Positions 10,905 through 22,442 of a stretch of DNA of 64,000 nucleotides are shown one piece after another. How positions within the stretch are numbered: the first letter of the stretch is position 1; each line of letters starts with the position of its first letter. The notes under the pieces are model-generated. The model saw nothing but the letters and a program-made list of their open reading frames with translations. It was not told the origin of the DNA and did no database searches. The DNA comes from Brachypterus glaber (Eukaryota > Arthropoda > Insecta > Coleoptera > Kateretidae): the NCBI GenBank assembly GCA_958510825.1, contig OY294044.1, forward strand, positions 106,926,893-106,990,892. The letters are read 5' to 3'. A program made the position numbers and the translations under genes.

Positions 10905-11338
10905 CCCATATAGCACACGTTTTACGATGGATATCCCCAGGATATACTTTTGTTACTAAACGGGAATTTGCGACATCCCCAGTACAAACTTTTGTTACTA
11001 AACTGGAATTGAAGCGATTTCCGAACCCGCATATTCCATGCATGGATATACCTCGTACATCCCAAATGTCCTTCGTGTGCCATTGGGACGTCCCGAGGGG
11101 TATTTCCCGGGGACATGCTGCCCGTATATCCCAGGTATATCCCGACATTCCCGGGACATCCCCTCGGGACGTCCCTGGGATGTCGAAGGACATACCGTAT
11201 ATCCTTGGCATATACGGGCAGTATATCCTCAGGACATACCTTTTGGGATATCCTTGGGATATACGATTAATGTCCCGGGACATGCGACATTAAAAGGATA
11301 TTGGGAGAATATCCGGAGGATATTGTGTTGTATATGGG
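10905..11338. mobile_element. GGATATCC-rich MITE, copy 2 (434 bp)
   Basis: Imperfect inverted ends CCCATATAGCACAC (10905) and GTGTTGTATATGGG (to 11338), flanked by AT on both sides (10903-10904, 11339-11340). The interior is packed with short near-palindromes: GGATATCC, GGGATATAC, GGGACATCC, CCCGGGACAT, many arranged as mirrored pairs. The ends match the element at 59810-60880 (shared form CCCA.A.AGCACA), so both belong to one family. Open frames on both strands here are by-products of the repeats. Confidence 0.75.
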
Positions 11339-11561
11339 ATTGAACCAAAGTTATAAAAAAAGAGACCAATCAAATCGTAATTTTTCAAAAATGAAGTAGC
11401 AGTTACTGCGGCAAATTAAAACAAAAATAAATACCAATCAATTTTTTAATGTAAATATTTACGTAAAAAAATGCTGTGCTATCTTCATTCCGATATACAC
11501 TGTTTTCAATGTTGATGTTAATGTTACACTCGTCGCGTTTTCCAGATAGAAAACTAAATTA
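11339..11561. other. Unassigned AT-rich spacer
   Basis: Between two elements; nothing recognisable. Confidence 0.5.
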
Positions 11562-12735
11562 TACACGGTGTATTTGAAATAGCGTCGGAAATTTTAACAG
11601 ATGATTCTACATCATAAAATATGACAAAAAGTTCCTATAAACATATGTCTAAAAATGCGTCATAAGGGAGCTACTCCCCTTTGAAAGTGGCTAAAAAAAT
11701 CGGTTTTTATTTAATAACTCAGGAACCCTTTGAGATATATCAACAAGGTTTTGCACGTCAACTAATCCTACCAAGGCCCGTTTTTATGTGTTATTTTCAT
11801 GTACATATTTCAACCAGGGCTGTGCGAAACGGGGGGGGGCTTATCAGTTTTTTGTCCCAAACTTTTTTCTGTGTAACTTTTTTGCAATTTTATTTTTGAA
11901 ATATGATTCCTCAGGTCAAAATACATAAAAAAGATACTCTTGTTGTAATACTGTAGGATTAACCGTTTTCGATAAAAATTCATTTGAAGGTGAAATTCCA
12001 CGGTTCGAGGACGAAAAATTAAATACTAAAATGTTGAAAACTAAAATTTTAATGATGCAGGGCGAATGTACATTAAAAACTAAGAAAAAAACCTCATATA
12101 CAGGTACTTCCAAAAATCAATCCTAATGGAGCTATGGTCTCCTAAATATGCACCATTTTTAAAGGGCTATGGTAGCTTTAAAAGCGTTTTTTCGACCTAC
12201 ATGTATGGAAACTTTTTTTCTTAGTTTTCGATGTAGAATAACATTGCATCATTAAAATTTTGGTTTTCGACATTTTGGTATTTAATTTTTCATCCTCGAA
12301 CCGTGAAATTTCACCTTCAAATGAACTTTTCTCGAAAACGGTTAATCCTACAGTATTACAACAAGAGTACCTTTTTTTATGTATTTTGACCTGAGAAATC
12401 ATATTCCAAAAATAAAATGACAAAGAAGTTACACAGAAAAAAGTTTTGGACAAAAAACTGATAAGCCCCCCCCGTTTCGCACACCTCTGGTTTAAATAAG
12501 TATGTGAAACTGACATACAAAGATGGGCCTTATTAGGATTAATTCACGTGCAAAACCTCGTTAATATATCTCAAAGGGTTCCTGAGTTATTAAATAAAAA
12601 CAATATCCAATTTCAAAGGGGCGTAGCTCCCTTATGACGCATTTTTAGACATATATTTATAAGAACTTTTTGTCATATTTTATCATGTAGAATCACCTGT
12701 TAAAATTTCCTACGCTATTTCAAATACACCCTGTA
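11562..12735. mobile_element. TACAGGGTG-type foldback MITE (Z1), almost entirely palindromic
   Basis: Ends TACACGGTGTATTTGAAATA and its near-complement ending CTGTA at 12735. The two arms, each about 550 bp, mirror each other throughout (AAAGTTCCTATAA, GCGTCATAAGGGAGCTAC, AAACGGGGGGGG blocks). TA flanks both ends. Several long open frames inside are mirror copies of one another and have no protein homology that I recognise. Confidence 0.85.
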
Positions 12736-12984
12736 TACCAAGGTTGAGAGGTGTACTTTTATAGCCTTAGTTAGAGCCTCTTGAACAAAGTATGATTTAA
12801 CTTTAAACGGATTAAACTGAGGGGCGACCAATAAGAACACACCATTTTTAACTCAGGTTAATCGAAATTAGAGATCCCAGTTAAATATCCATCAGCCGGT
12901 TTTTCATCGTCCAAAACTCCATTTGTTTATGTTCATATAAACTTTTTTTGCAGATTATTTTTCCACTATTATCTTATACATTTG
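12736..12984. other. Short intergenic stretch, nothing seen
   Basis: AT-rich; no structure found. Confidence 0.5.
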
Positions 12985-14370
12985 GAGGGAATCGTATTTT
13001 AGGCTAAATCGTCTGCAACAATAAGACTTTACATGCTTATAGATACATAAAAAATAAACTCTTAGCCAAAAAATTCAACCCTTTTTACATCCCGGAACAT
13101 ACTTTAATTAATTGTTTAAATTACGAATTTTGACATATGTCAATGCACGATTTGACAACATTGTACGTAACAATGGTTAGTATCAAGTGTCATGTCATGT
13201 CAAAATAAAAATAAGTTCTTCTGTGGGGCCAAGGGCTTGTATTGTGATTTGTTGACTGCGCTTGACTGTAAAACTAGAATATTTTGTTGTTTTGTTGTTA
13301 ATGTTTACGGATTTAACATGGTGTAAAATACACATTGTGTATTACACAATGTGTATTGGACTTATCAGACTAGTTTTTCAGTATTGACTTGTTTTCGAGG
13401 TATATATTTATAATAATATTGTAAAGCAATGGAGCAGCTCCAACGTTATAGTATAGTAACCTATAGCCTGCAGTTCCATGGGACAATATGACCCCAGATC
13501 AGTAATTTAATGTGGCTTTCAAAGTATTAAATAACTTTATTTCCATGAAAACGTTTTAAGAGACTTTTAAGCTGTAGTGTTAAATAAATATATTTAATTT
13601 TAAATTTAAATTACGAATTTTGACATATGTCAATGAACGATTTGACAACATTGTACGTAAAAATGGTTCGGGTCAAGTGTCGTGTTATGTCAAAATAAAA
13701 ATAAGTTCTTCTGTGGGGCCAAGGGCTGTGTATTGTGATGTGTTGACTGTGCTTGACTGTAAAACTAAAATATTTTGTTGTTTTGTTGTTAATGTTTACG
13801 GATTTAACATGGTGTAAAATAAACGTTGTGTATTACACAATGTGTATTGGACTTATCAGACTAGTTTTTCAGTATCGAGTTGTTTTTGAGGTATGTATCT
13901 ATACTAATAATATTGTAAAGCAATGGAGCAGCTCGACGATTTGACAACATTGTACGTAAAAATGGTTCGTGTCAAGTGTCGTGTTATGTCAAAATAAAAA
14001 TAACTTCTTCTGTGGGGCCAAGGGCTGTGTATGTTGATGAGTTGACTGCGCTTGACGGTAAAACTAAAATATTTTGTTGTTAATGTTTACGGATTTAACA
14101 TGGTGTAAAATACACGTTGTGTATTACACAATGTGTATTGGACTTATCAGGCTAGTTTTTCAGTATCGACTTGTTTTTGAGGTATATATTTATACTAATA
14201 ATATTGTAAAGCAATGGAGCAGCTCCAACGTTATAGTATAGTAACCTAGAGCCTGCAGTTCCATGGGACAGTGTGACCCCAGATCAGTAAGTGTTAAATA
14301 ACTTTTCTATGAAAAAGTTTTAAGATACTTTTAAGGTGTAGTTTTAAATAAATACATTTAATTAATATTG
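12985..14370. repeat. Family Y: tandem array of three units
   Basis: Units start near 13112, 13606 and 13935. Each has the blocks GATTTGACAACATTGTACGT, GTGGGGCCAAGGGC, a hairpin made of ACACATTGTGTAT/ATACACAATGTGT, and GTAAAGCAATGGAGCAGCTC. The second unit is cut short at GCAGCTC and joined to the third at CGATTTG. The leader (12985-13110) and the unit recur inverted at 57490-58150. The open frames over this region shift between units and are not conserved as protein. Confidence 0.75.
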
Positions 14371-14879
14371 TACAGTGTTTTTATTATACATTCCAAATGT
14401 TGATGTTCAGATAAACAAAAAAAACTACACTTTTTTAAGTTAAGATAGAGGCATTTAGCACGTTAATCTTAATTTTGTGGGTGGACATAAATAAAACTGA
14501 CCTGGTATAGTATAGTAACTATATTAGTTCTCCGCATGAAACAAAGTCTCCGACGAAAGGGGGAGGAATCATAAGCGTTATAAGACTTGCGTGGCTACAC
14601 CGGGCCTCTCACTTGCACACACATTCCTATCATTTTTCCCGTAGCCACAGATCCGTGAGTTAAAGTATACCTTGTTAAACGAAGCAACATAGGTCTTTGC
14701 TTAACTTGTTATGGATTGGATATTGTTTTTCGGTTAAAATGTAGTCAGAAAGTTGTACAGAAAATACATATCAACCGGCGAATATTTATTTGTAGACTAC
14801 GTTGTTATCCGGGACTGTTTATGGGGCGTTTCACGTAAAAATGGACCTTATAGTCTAAGACCTGGTGACCATTTTTATT
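14371..14879. other. Intergenic DNA, no gene seen
   Basis: Mildly GC-richer patch at about 14530-14680 with no recognised feature. Confidence 0.4.
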
Positions 14880-15835
14880 TCATTATTTGCTCCCAGCTGT
14901 ATTTTATTTATGTCTTAAAGTACATTCAAATTAGGCTATTGGCAAATTTTCAGGCCCCGGATCGGGTTCCTTTGGATGCTAGAAACCTCGAAAAGGTGAT
15001 GAAATGGGGTCCCCGAAAAATATATTTTTAACTTACCGAGTCAAACAAATTACATTTATCCAATACATAGATAATAAGACATTACCAGCTTTATTTTAAA
15101 TAGATAAACTCAATAAGAACCCCCGAGTGGCTTTTACTTTATTGAGTGGATAATTATTAATTTTACCCACTCAACTGTCACTTGTCAAATTATTTTCTTG
15201 CAAATGTCATTAAATTTTTTATTATTTGTTGGATAAAACCTTGTATGGCACTCATGGGTAAACCGATATTGCCCTCTCGAAAATTGCTTGGCTGACGCCT
15301 CGCAGGTTAAATTTTCTCATGGGCAATATCTTTACCCACTAGTACCATAAATAACTATTATTATATTTAGGTTATTGTATTTTCACAGTCTTACACAATT
15401 ATTTAGCAGGCTAAGGGTTAAAAAAAATACTTTAAAAACTTTATCTGTCATATGTGAACATTAAAAACTTGAAATAATTTTCATTTAATGAAAATGTCAT
15501 GTTATAAATTCTCATTTCTTTAAAAAATTAAGTATCCCATAATGCAAGGGCACTTTTTAAAGACTGTTCTTACCCCTTGGACCCAGAATTATTGTGTATA
15601 ACTATGAAAATAGCTGAATCTGAATGTATTAAATGAAATGTATATGACTCGGCAAGTTAAAAATAGATTTTTTTGGTAGCTCATTGTCATAGCTTTTGGA
15701 GCTTCTACCACCCAAAAGAACAAAAGAACCAGATCCGGAGTCTAGCAATTTGAAAATAGCTTAATCTGAATGTACTTTAAGACATAAAATATAGCCGGGA
15801 GCAAATATTGAAATAAAAATGGTCAATTACGAGTA
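14880..15835. mobile_element. Family V foldback element, interrupted by a family U MITE
   Basis: The left arm (14930-15060, with GATCGGGTTCCTTTGGATGC) pairs with the right arm (15640-15760, with AGAACCAGATCC) in inverted orientation. A related complete foldback is at 33655-34200. Between the arms, 15110-15365 is family U, a hairpin with GGGTAAACCGATATTGCCC against GGGCAATATCTTTACCC and a copy in inverted orientation at 45370-45660. No coding sequence. Confidence 0.65.
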
Positions 15836-15912
15836 AGGTAAACCTAGAGAGCCTCAATGTCAAGGAACAGAGTGGAGACAATAAAATCTGGAAAAAAATT
15901 GTTTTGGTATAG

Positions 15913-16790
15913 ATGTCATTACATGCGCGCACATTTTCAAAGAAAATGTTTATTAAATATTATTATAATTGTGATAATAAATGCGATTGTAATATTATAG
16001 AAAAAACAAGTAATAGAAAATATTTGGGTTTACTGGTTGATCAGCATTTCAGATGGGATGAACATACAAAATATCTTACTGGAAGACTCGGAAGACTAAA
16101 TCATATGTTTTATCAAGTTAGAGATATACTCAGTAATAATCTACTCATGATCATATATAATGCCTTAGCTGAGTCCCTACTTAGATATGAATTACTAATA
16201 TGGGGAGGGCTTCTTCAAAATTCTTTGGAAAATCTTAATACGGCACAGAACACCCTCTTAAAATATTATTTAAAAAACAGTTTCAGATACTCTACGGAGC
16301 AGTAGTTATACAGTGAATTAGGCATTTTTAACCTTAAGAAGCTGTATACATATCAAGTTGCCTTATGGATGATAGCTAATAATGAAAAATTTACTAAAAC
16401 CACATATTCTAAGAGCTTTATCAAATGTCTCTATGGTTAATAAAAAAAATGTGAAATTAGAATTAAGACGGTTTATTCCTAATAATTATAACACAATAAT
16501 AACAACAATTTATATTCCTTTAATATAATACACCTTATCTGACATTTTATGCAGAATTGCGATATGGTGACAGTCTTCCTTTTTTTTTTGTGCAACTTAT
16601 AGCCAAGTCTTGTAAAATATTCTTTTATATTCCATAAAGTTTTCTTCAACTTACTTTTTAGAATAAGAAATTTAGCTTAGTTTTTTTTTATCTAATTAAA
16701 TTATAAATATGGAACCCTGTTTAGGCGGATCTAGTAATTTATAATGATTTTGTCAAAATGTATGTATAAATAAATGTATTATAAATAAAT
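15913..16790 (+). pseudogene. LINE reverse transcriptase, degenerate C-terminal fragment
   Basis: The frame 15913-16305 encodes the segment after the polymerase core (RKYLGLLVDQHFRW, then LLRYELLIWGG). A stop at 16303 is followed by further decayed coding similarity (LGIFNLKKLYTYQVALWMI). The 3' end shows ATAAATAAATATG-like tail sequence before 16790. It is 5'-truncated with no catalytic motif, and is older than the copies at 4563 and 23289. Confidence 0.7.
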
Positions 16791-16814
16791 ATGTCGAAAG
16801 AAAATTGCAAAAGA

Positions 16815-16971
16815 TTTGAAGGGATAGGATCTCAGCGCCAGTGCCCCTCTTTGGCCGTGTTCAAATTACATGCGCAAAGGTTTGTTTCGCAGACTGCAAA
16901 CGCAAAGATCACCGAAACAACTCCTATCCCTACTGCTGCACTGGTGTTGAGATTCCCCTATCCCCTTCAAA
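16815..16971. repeat. Imperfect inverted repeat with ~30-bp arms
   Basis: TTTGAAGGGATAGGATCTC (16815) pairs with GAGATTCCCCTATCC..TTCAAA ending at 16971; arms extend to CAGTGC/GCACTGG. The overlapping 92- and 97-codon frames covering it are explained by this structure and neither resembles a known protein. Identity unknown. Confidence 0.55.
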
Positions 16972-18439
16972 CATTTTGCTTCGTAGGTACTTGGCCACTC
17001 AACTTAACTATCATTCAACGTGTTTCGTACTTTTTACGTGCGCTGTATTTTTTTTTGTTTTCACGTTAAGATCCCTTTTCTTGAGGAACGTAACATTAGT
17101 AGACGAGTGTGAATGTATTTTGCAGCCAGACTGAAGTAAACACGACTATGCGGGGCAATGCATCAATCCAAGGTTATTCTGCGCGCCCGCCTAGAATGCT
17201 GCTGCTGCTCCACTGCCAGTGGTGGAGTCGCAGGAACCTTGCAGGAATACCTGTACCCTAGAGTGCCTTAATGTAACATTTTACGTCAAGATTAATTGAG
17301 GCGTATAGTGCAAGAGTGGCCCATATGTGTTTTTTTGGGATTTGTGTTTTTTTTATAAATGTAATATATATCTTTCATTAAATACCACCCTCATAACAGA
17401 GGGTTTTCTTTTTGGCACGATACAAGCATTTAAAGCACTATTGCATTATTAAAATTATCGCTTTTATTAGTGCAAGAGTAGCCCACAGCTAAAGGCTACC
17501 AGTCAAACATATCTTGACAGTCATAAAAACGTCCAAACGCAGCGAAACGTTTTAAACAAATTCGCCCTCCCCCCTAGAGCGTTACGTGATACTTGAATGT
17601 TCCCTAATGGGTTGATAGTGGTGTTCGCTGGGTTATATTATTGGGGATGTTGAAAAAGCCAACTGCATCATTAAAAATGTCAATTTTATTCTTAAAAAAG
17701 CTAATAAGGCAAGTTTTACCAAGGATTTATAAAGATATTTTTTGAAAGATTCTTAAAAAAGCCAAAAATTTTTTTATCGAGAAAGTTATTTGTTCGCCCC
17801 AAAACAAATCATTTTCTGCACAAATGCAGGAGCGTTATGTTACCAATTTCGTACATTTTGCTTTATTAATAAAAAATAATTACAAGTTACCTTAAACTTT
17901 GAGATCATAGGAAATAAAATCCCTTTAGGTACTTCAACAATGTTTACACATTAGTTATTCTTCATTTTTAAAGGTAATTACTCCAAGAACAGTAAGAAAA
18001 CGTTTATTTAACTATTCCAGAGCATAATTATTGGTATTTTGACTATTCTGTTATTAAATAACGAACATTTCTTTCACATGTAAAAAATAATTAAAATTTC
18101 AAAGTAAAATGTGAGGTTAGATCAACTCAAAAGAAACGTGTTATTGAAGGTCAGATCTCGTTTGTAATGCAATAGTGGCCCAAAATGAACACAATGTATA
18201 GTGCAATAGTCCAAACCAATTTTTTTTCTCTAAGAAAGTAAAGAAAGTAAAATAAATTTGTTTGTCATACATTACCCTAATGTTGGTTGAGTCTAAAAAC
18301 CCTAACAGAAAAATTTTAAATAAAATAATGCGTCCTAGATCAAAGATTAAAAAATCGGAGAAATTTAAATAGCCATTATCTCGATATTTCCATAAAGTGA
18401 GATGGGTCAATTAGAATCTAGGGAAAGGGCAAACCCGCA
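16972..18439. other. Intergenic DNA with a family W end fragment
   Basis: 17570-17615 (GTTACGTGATACTTGAATGT then TCCCTA) matches the right end of the family W MITE at 28954-29101. A slightly GC-rich patch at 17150-17260 has no recognised function. I see no credible gene. Confidence 0.45.
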
Positions 18440-19790
18440 ATAGTTATTTACGCTCCTAGTAGAGGTAAGTCAATTTTTCTGTGTGAGGTCGTATTTTGTG
18501 GACCGAAGCGGAGCACTATGGGACGAACCGGGCCGTAAGCCGGACATCATACTTTTCTTGAAAACGATAACTGGGATTTTGATAAAATTTGGTATGCAGC
18601 CATTTTTAGGTACGACAAAGCATTTTAACTGGGTTTCGTTTTTGGGAAAAAATCTGGAAATCTGGAAAACTTAAAAAAAATTAAATTTATTTTTCTTTCA
18701 TATGGTTAATTACCATTTAGTGTACAAAAAAGATATTTAGCTATGTATTTAATACGGTTTGGAAAAAATCTGCAAAATGTGTGTAACTTGTAAATTATAA
18801 TTTTAGCTAATAAATTTGGCTTTTTCGAGAAAAAGTAAAACATTTAGCCAAGTATTGAGTATGAAAAAATTGTCGAAAGATTTCGAAAAAAAAAAATAAA
18901 AAAAAAATAATTTTTTCAAAAAAAACATTTTTTCGAAAAAAAAAATTCAAAAAAAATCGGGGGATTATTAAAAAAACAATAGGGATCATCCCCTGATAGA
19001 ACTTGATTTTTCCTGAAAATTTTGAGTCGATCGGATTATTCGTTCTTGAGTTATCTTGTCCACAAAAAAGTGACATGGCACGGACAGACGGGCGGATGAA
19101 CAGACGCTTACGGGCTGTGAATAGTATAATAAGGTAATTTCCCAATAAATTTATCCGCCACAAAGAATATCTGTAAAAGTCTATGTAAAAAGTAATTTTT
19201 TTTAAATTGTTTTTTAACACAAAAATTTAATTTAAAGGGGTTCTGGGGTCTTCTGGGGTCTGATCTCTACATCATTTTTTTCCTTACTTAGTCCACTATA
19301 TTGTAGTAATAACAAATGTGCGGGACTTTGCGGGACTTTGCGGGACTTTAACGAAAAACATTTAAATGTCGGAAAATTAAAAAAAAATCGATAAAACAAA
19401 AAATAGGAGATGGACATAATATTTTATTTTTTATATAATACACTTTAATGTTGTTATTATTACGCAATTAATAGGAAAAGATTATATTGTATGATAAGAA
19501 AAAAAAAAGACTACAAATTTTCGTAGGCATAATTTAGACATCTATATAAGCGCTAATTTTTCTGGCTAACCTTAATTATACATGAAAATTTTGCCTGCAC
19601 TCAATGTATAAAATGATTAAATATAATAAAACCAAATTTAAACCCCTATTTTTGAATTTTTGTTTTTTACCCGATGTCCAACCTATGGCCCGGTTCGTTC
19701 CATAGTGCGGGGCTGAGGTCCAGAAACACGACCGAAGACAGAAAAAAACTTACCTACGAGTAGCGCATTACGTTTTTCTCACTACCAAGG
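18440..19790. mobile_element. Foldback element with ~100-bp inverted ends
   Basis: GAGCACTATGGGACGAACCG (near 18509) is mirrored by CGGTTCGTTCCATAGTGC near 19690, and pairing runs outward through ACGCTCCTAGTAG/CTACGAGTAGCGC. The centre has homopolymer-rich DNA and three direct copies of GCGGGACTTT (19320-19351). No coding sequence. Confidence 0.7.
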
Positions 19791-20300
19791 AGTTAAAATC
19801 ATATTTTATTAATAATATTTTTGACTTTTATATGTGTGACTATTCAAGAAATCATTTTTTTATGGAATCACTTTATAAAATTAAAAATAGTAGCCTTATG
19901 TCTAGATGTCCCCTTGCGGTAAGTGTCGTACACTTAGTGTCCTTACGCGGTAAAGCGTTTTTTCTGTCTTTAGTTACGGTTTTGTTTGTATTTTCTATCA
20001 CTATAGATATAGAACTTTCCATTACTGTCGATTTTTTGATTAAGTAATATCAACTTACCTAGTTGGTAGTGAGAAAACGTGTTTTTCCATTGACACCTTG
20101 CAGGAACCCATACCCAAACCTCATTTCTCTAGACAATTTATGATGTATTAAATTGTACAAAAAAAGTAAACATTCAAGATAAATAAATTAATTTTGTTTT
20201 TCAAAAATATTAAATATTATTTTTTTTTTAGTTTTTACAGCAAACATAATTGTTTTATAAATAGTTATTAAGCAAGTTATTATACAGAATAACAGTTTTT
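19791..20300. other. Intergenic DNA, no gene seen
   Basis: AT-rich; the 71-codon frame at 19832 has no recognisable content. Confidence 0.45.
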
Positions 20301-21497
20301 ACACCCTATTGCTTGCCTTTACCAAAAGGGTCGTCCACGACCTTTAAGGGTAAAGATCTATGTAAATAGGACAATGTCGTTTTGCAGCGGGTTCCATATT
20401 TAAATATTTTTACTTCTTTCTTAAACTGGCTACCTCCATTTTTTTCGAAACTGATATTATGACATATTTTATACAGGAAATCTATATATTTTACCAAAAA
20501 ATAAAAAAAATATATACATGAAAAAGTTTGGGGCAAAAGTTTGTTAAGCCTCATATATTTTGTCCGTCTAGGCACGCCTCTTGATAAATTCAAAAAAATA
20601 AATTAACATATCGTCCACTCTAGTTGTCTAACTCCAAATTTTTCAAAAATGAGATTTTTATCAAATTTGCTTCATTATCTGATTACCAACATACTTCAAA
20701 AAAAAAAGTTGCATTAAACCAATATCAGCCTCAAAAAATGAAAAAATGTAAATATTTTAAGTCGCTAAGTGTCTAACTCCATCATATGATTGTGAGAAAA
20801 CAATTAAACGAGAACTGTCACTAATGTCAAACTATTTCTCGACAACAGGGGATCCCGTTTCAAATATTTGTTAATTTACTGTTTGATGATAATTATAATT
20901 ATTGCCATTAATAATGTATATATATTATGCCTACCTAGTAGTAATATTATATATTAAATATAAAAATATAATTTTTTTGTAATAATATTACGCGATATAA
21001 TACGATAGGTATCCTCTTTTATCTTCCCTTGGAGTTAGACCATTAGTGAATTTAGATTCTGTGGTTAAAATTTAATTTTCAAATAATTTATATAAAATAG
21101 ATAACAATGAAAAGTTTTAAATACATTAACACATTTCAAACATTTTTACCTGTGAACAAGCTAGTTTTAAAGTTCTAAATTGCTATAATTAAGTTTTAAA
21201 TCGTTTTTTACGTCTCCTGAAAAATATGACGTTTTGGAGTTAGACCGTTAGAACCTTTAGATGACGATATACTTATTGCCCTTATTAATACTAGTACACA
21301 TGCAAAAGCTCGTCGCTCTAGCTTAAAGGATACAAAAGTTATTAATTAAAAACATTATTTTTATTGAAATTTTAAAGAGTCGTAGCTTCCTTAGGACTCA
21401 TTTCCGGACCAACCTCTATAGGAACCTTTTTTCATATTTTTTAACGTAGAATCCCCTCTTAAATTTCTCGAACTTATTTCTGAATAACCCTGTATTA
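20301..21497. mobile_element. TACAGGGTG-type element (Z3) split by a second element
   Basis: 20301-20605 and 21281-21497 join into one sequence matching the Z fragment at 31340-31890 (AATTAACA then CCTTATTAATACTAG). The intervening 20606-21280 is a separate foldback whose ends share GTCTAACTCC (20622) and GGAGTTAGAC (21235), flanked by ATAT on both sides. The right end of Z3 reads AATAACCCTGTATT at 21485-21498, about 90 bp beyond the 3' end of the host gene below. Confidence 0.65.
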
Positions 21498-21585
21498 TTT
21501 TAATGATAATAATTATTAAAATTACAATAATACAGTAATTACAGTAGTAAACAAATTTAAATAAAAATACTAACATTTAAAAAAT

Positions 21586-21665
21586 TTAACCATGATGTTC
21601 TTCCCATTCTCTCATCTCTTTTCTTTTGATTTCTTCCCATTTTTCAACATTTCCAGGGCTGTTAG
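21586..21665 (-). CDS. Exon 2 of a 108-aa small membrane protein gene
   Basis: Read on the minus strand this short open segment encodes NSPGNVEKWEEIKRKEMREW followed by EEHHG and a TAA stop at 21586-21588. An AG acceptor (ATTTTCCAG, 21666-21667) lies directly upstream in transcript sense. The split codon T + CT (serine) fits the single base left over from exon 1 (27522-27768), so the phase matches exactly. The charged, tryptophan-containing tail ending in a histidine pair looks like the matrix- or cytosol-facing end of a small single-span protein. It lies 5.86 kb from exon 1. Confidence 0.6.
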
Positions 21666-21719
21666 CTGGAAAATTATTCGTCTTAATATTGTGAAAAAAT
21701 ACTTTAAAATATTTCATAT

Positions 21720-22040
21720 TTTATAACTGAACACACTAGTTAGAATTGATCTATTTTTTTACAGTAAAAAAATGAGTTCATTGTTATACGCCGTAAAAAA
21801 AAGTTAGTTAGCAAAACCACCACTGGCGGCAGCAATCTTTGACTTTGATGACAGCCATACATCAAACTTGTTTGTTTATTATGTAAACAGGTGGTTGACT
21901 CGAGATTCTGTGCAAAAACCTTGTGTGAAATTGATTAAAAATGATTGAAGAAGAATATATGGTTTATACACCTACAAATCTCTCCGAAATTGCAAATGCT
22001 ACATTAGATACATGGCGGCACATCAAGCCAATCACGGCAT
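21720..22040 (+). repeat. Dispersed repeat, copy 1 (copy 2 at 62463-62765)
   Basis: About 300 bp shared in direct orientation with 62463-62765, including ACTGAACACACTAGTTAGAA, AACCACCACTGGCGGCAGCA, GATGACAGCCATAC and AATGATTGAAGAAGAATATA. No terminal repeats or protein frame identified. Confidence 0.75.
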
Positions 22041-22083
22041 CGCATTCTTGTGTACTATGTTTTTATGCGAGCCTGTGGATATG

Positions 22084-22166
22084 GGAGATTTAGCTCAGCG
22101 GTCTAAGGCATCGACATAGCATTGACACTGAGCTAATGATCGTGAGTTCAAACCTCACTGGCGCCA
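22084..22166 (+). ncRNA. tRNA-like sequence, probable head of a SINE or tRNA pseudogene
   Basis: An A-box-like block (TAGCTCAGCGG, 22091) and a B-box-like block (GAGTTCAAACC, 22144) are correctly spaced for RNA polymerase III. The T arm is perfect (GTGAG/CTCAC around TTCAAAC). The D region resembles leucine/serine-type tRNAs (GGTCTAAGGC). The acceptor halves pair poorly and the anticodon arm is weak with no U33, so it should not be a working tRNA. Sequence to about 22335, ending in an A-rich stretch, may be the SINE body. Confidence 0.55.
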
Positions 22167-22335
22167 ATTGCCTTTTTCAGTTAATTAATATTTGAAATTT
22201 GGCGAAGGCTTACTCCCTAGATATATTGGTTCGAATGTCAATTAAAGCCGGTGGTTCCCTCTACTGCTAGCCCACACAAGTCCTGGACTTAGGGGATGCT
22301 TAATTAAGTAGAATAGTACGAGGTTAAAAAACAAA
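22167..22335 (+). mobile_element. Putative SINE body downstream of the tRNA-like head
   Basis: Follows the tRNA-like block and ends in AAAAAACAAAACATATGG. No second copy is in this window, so the boundaries are provisional. Confidence 0.3.
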
Positions 22336-22337
22336 AC

Positions 22338-22442
22338 ATATGGAAACGTTCCAGTATGACGTAACGCAAATTTTGCACCCCTCCCCCACCCTGTAACGCT
22401 ATTTTCCTTTACCATTAACATGGGCGTAACACTCCAAAATGA
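22338..22442 (+). mobile_element. Family W MITE, partial
   Basis: Matches the left two-thirds of the W element at 28954-29101 (GACGTAACGCAAATTTTG, CTGTAACGCTATTTTCCT, ATGGGCGTAACACTCCAAAA). The right end is missing. Confidence 0.7.

Noticed and set aside
10739..11343. Open frames of 184, 155 and 101 codons on both strands
   Set aside because: Same cause: palindromic GGATATCC-type repeats keep both strands open.
11681..12516. Four short frames with shared peptides on opposite strands
   Set aside because: Mirror images generated by the palindromic Z1 element.
13620..13944. Frames of 65 and 63 codons in the tandem array
   Set aside because: The frame is not kept between the three units.
16791..17134. 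Overlapping 92- and 97-codon frames
   Set aside because: They cover an inverted repeat, overlap out of frame and show no domain.
22084..22166. Functional tRNA gene
   Set aside because: Acceptor stem has at least three mismatches and the anticodon arm lacks U33 and a full stem.
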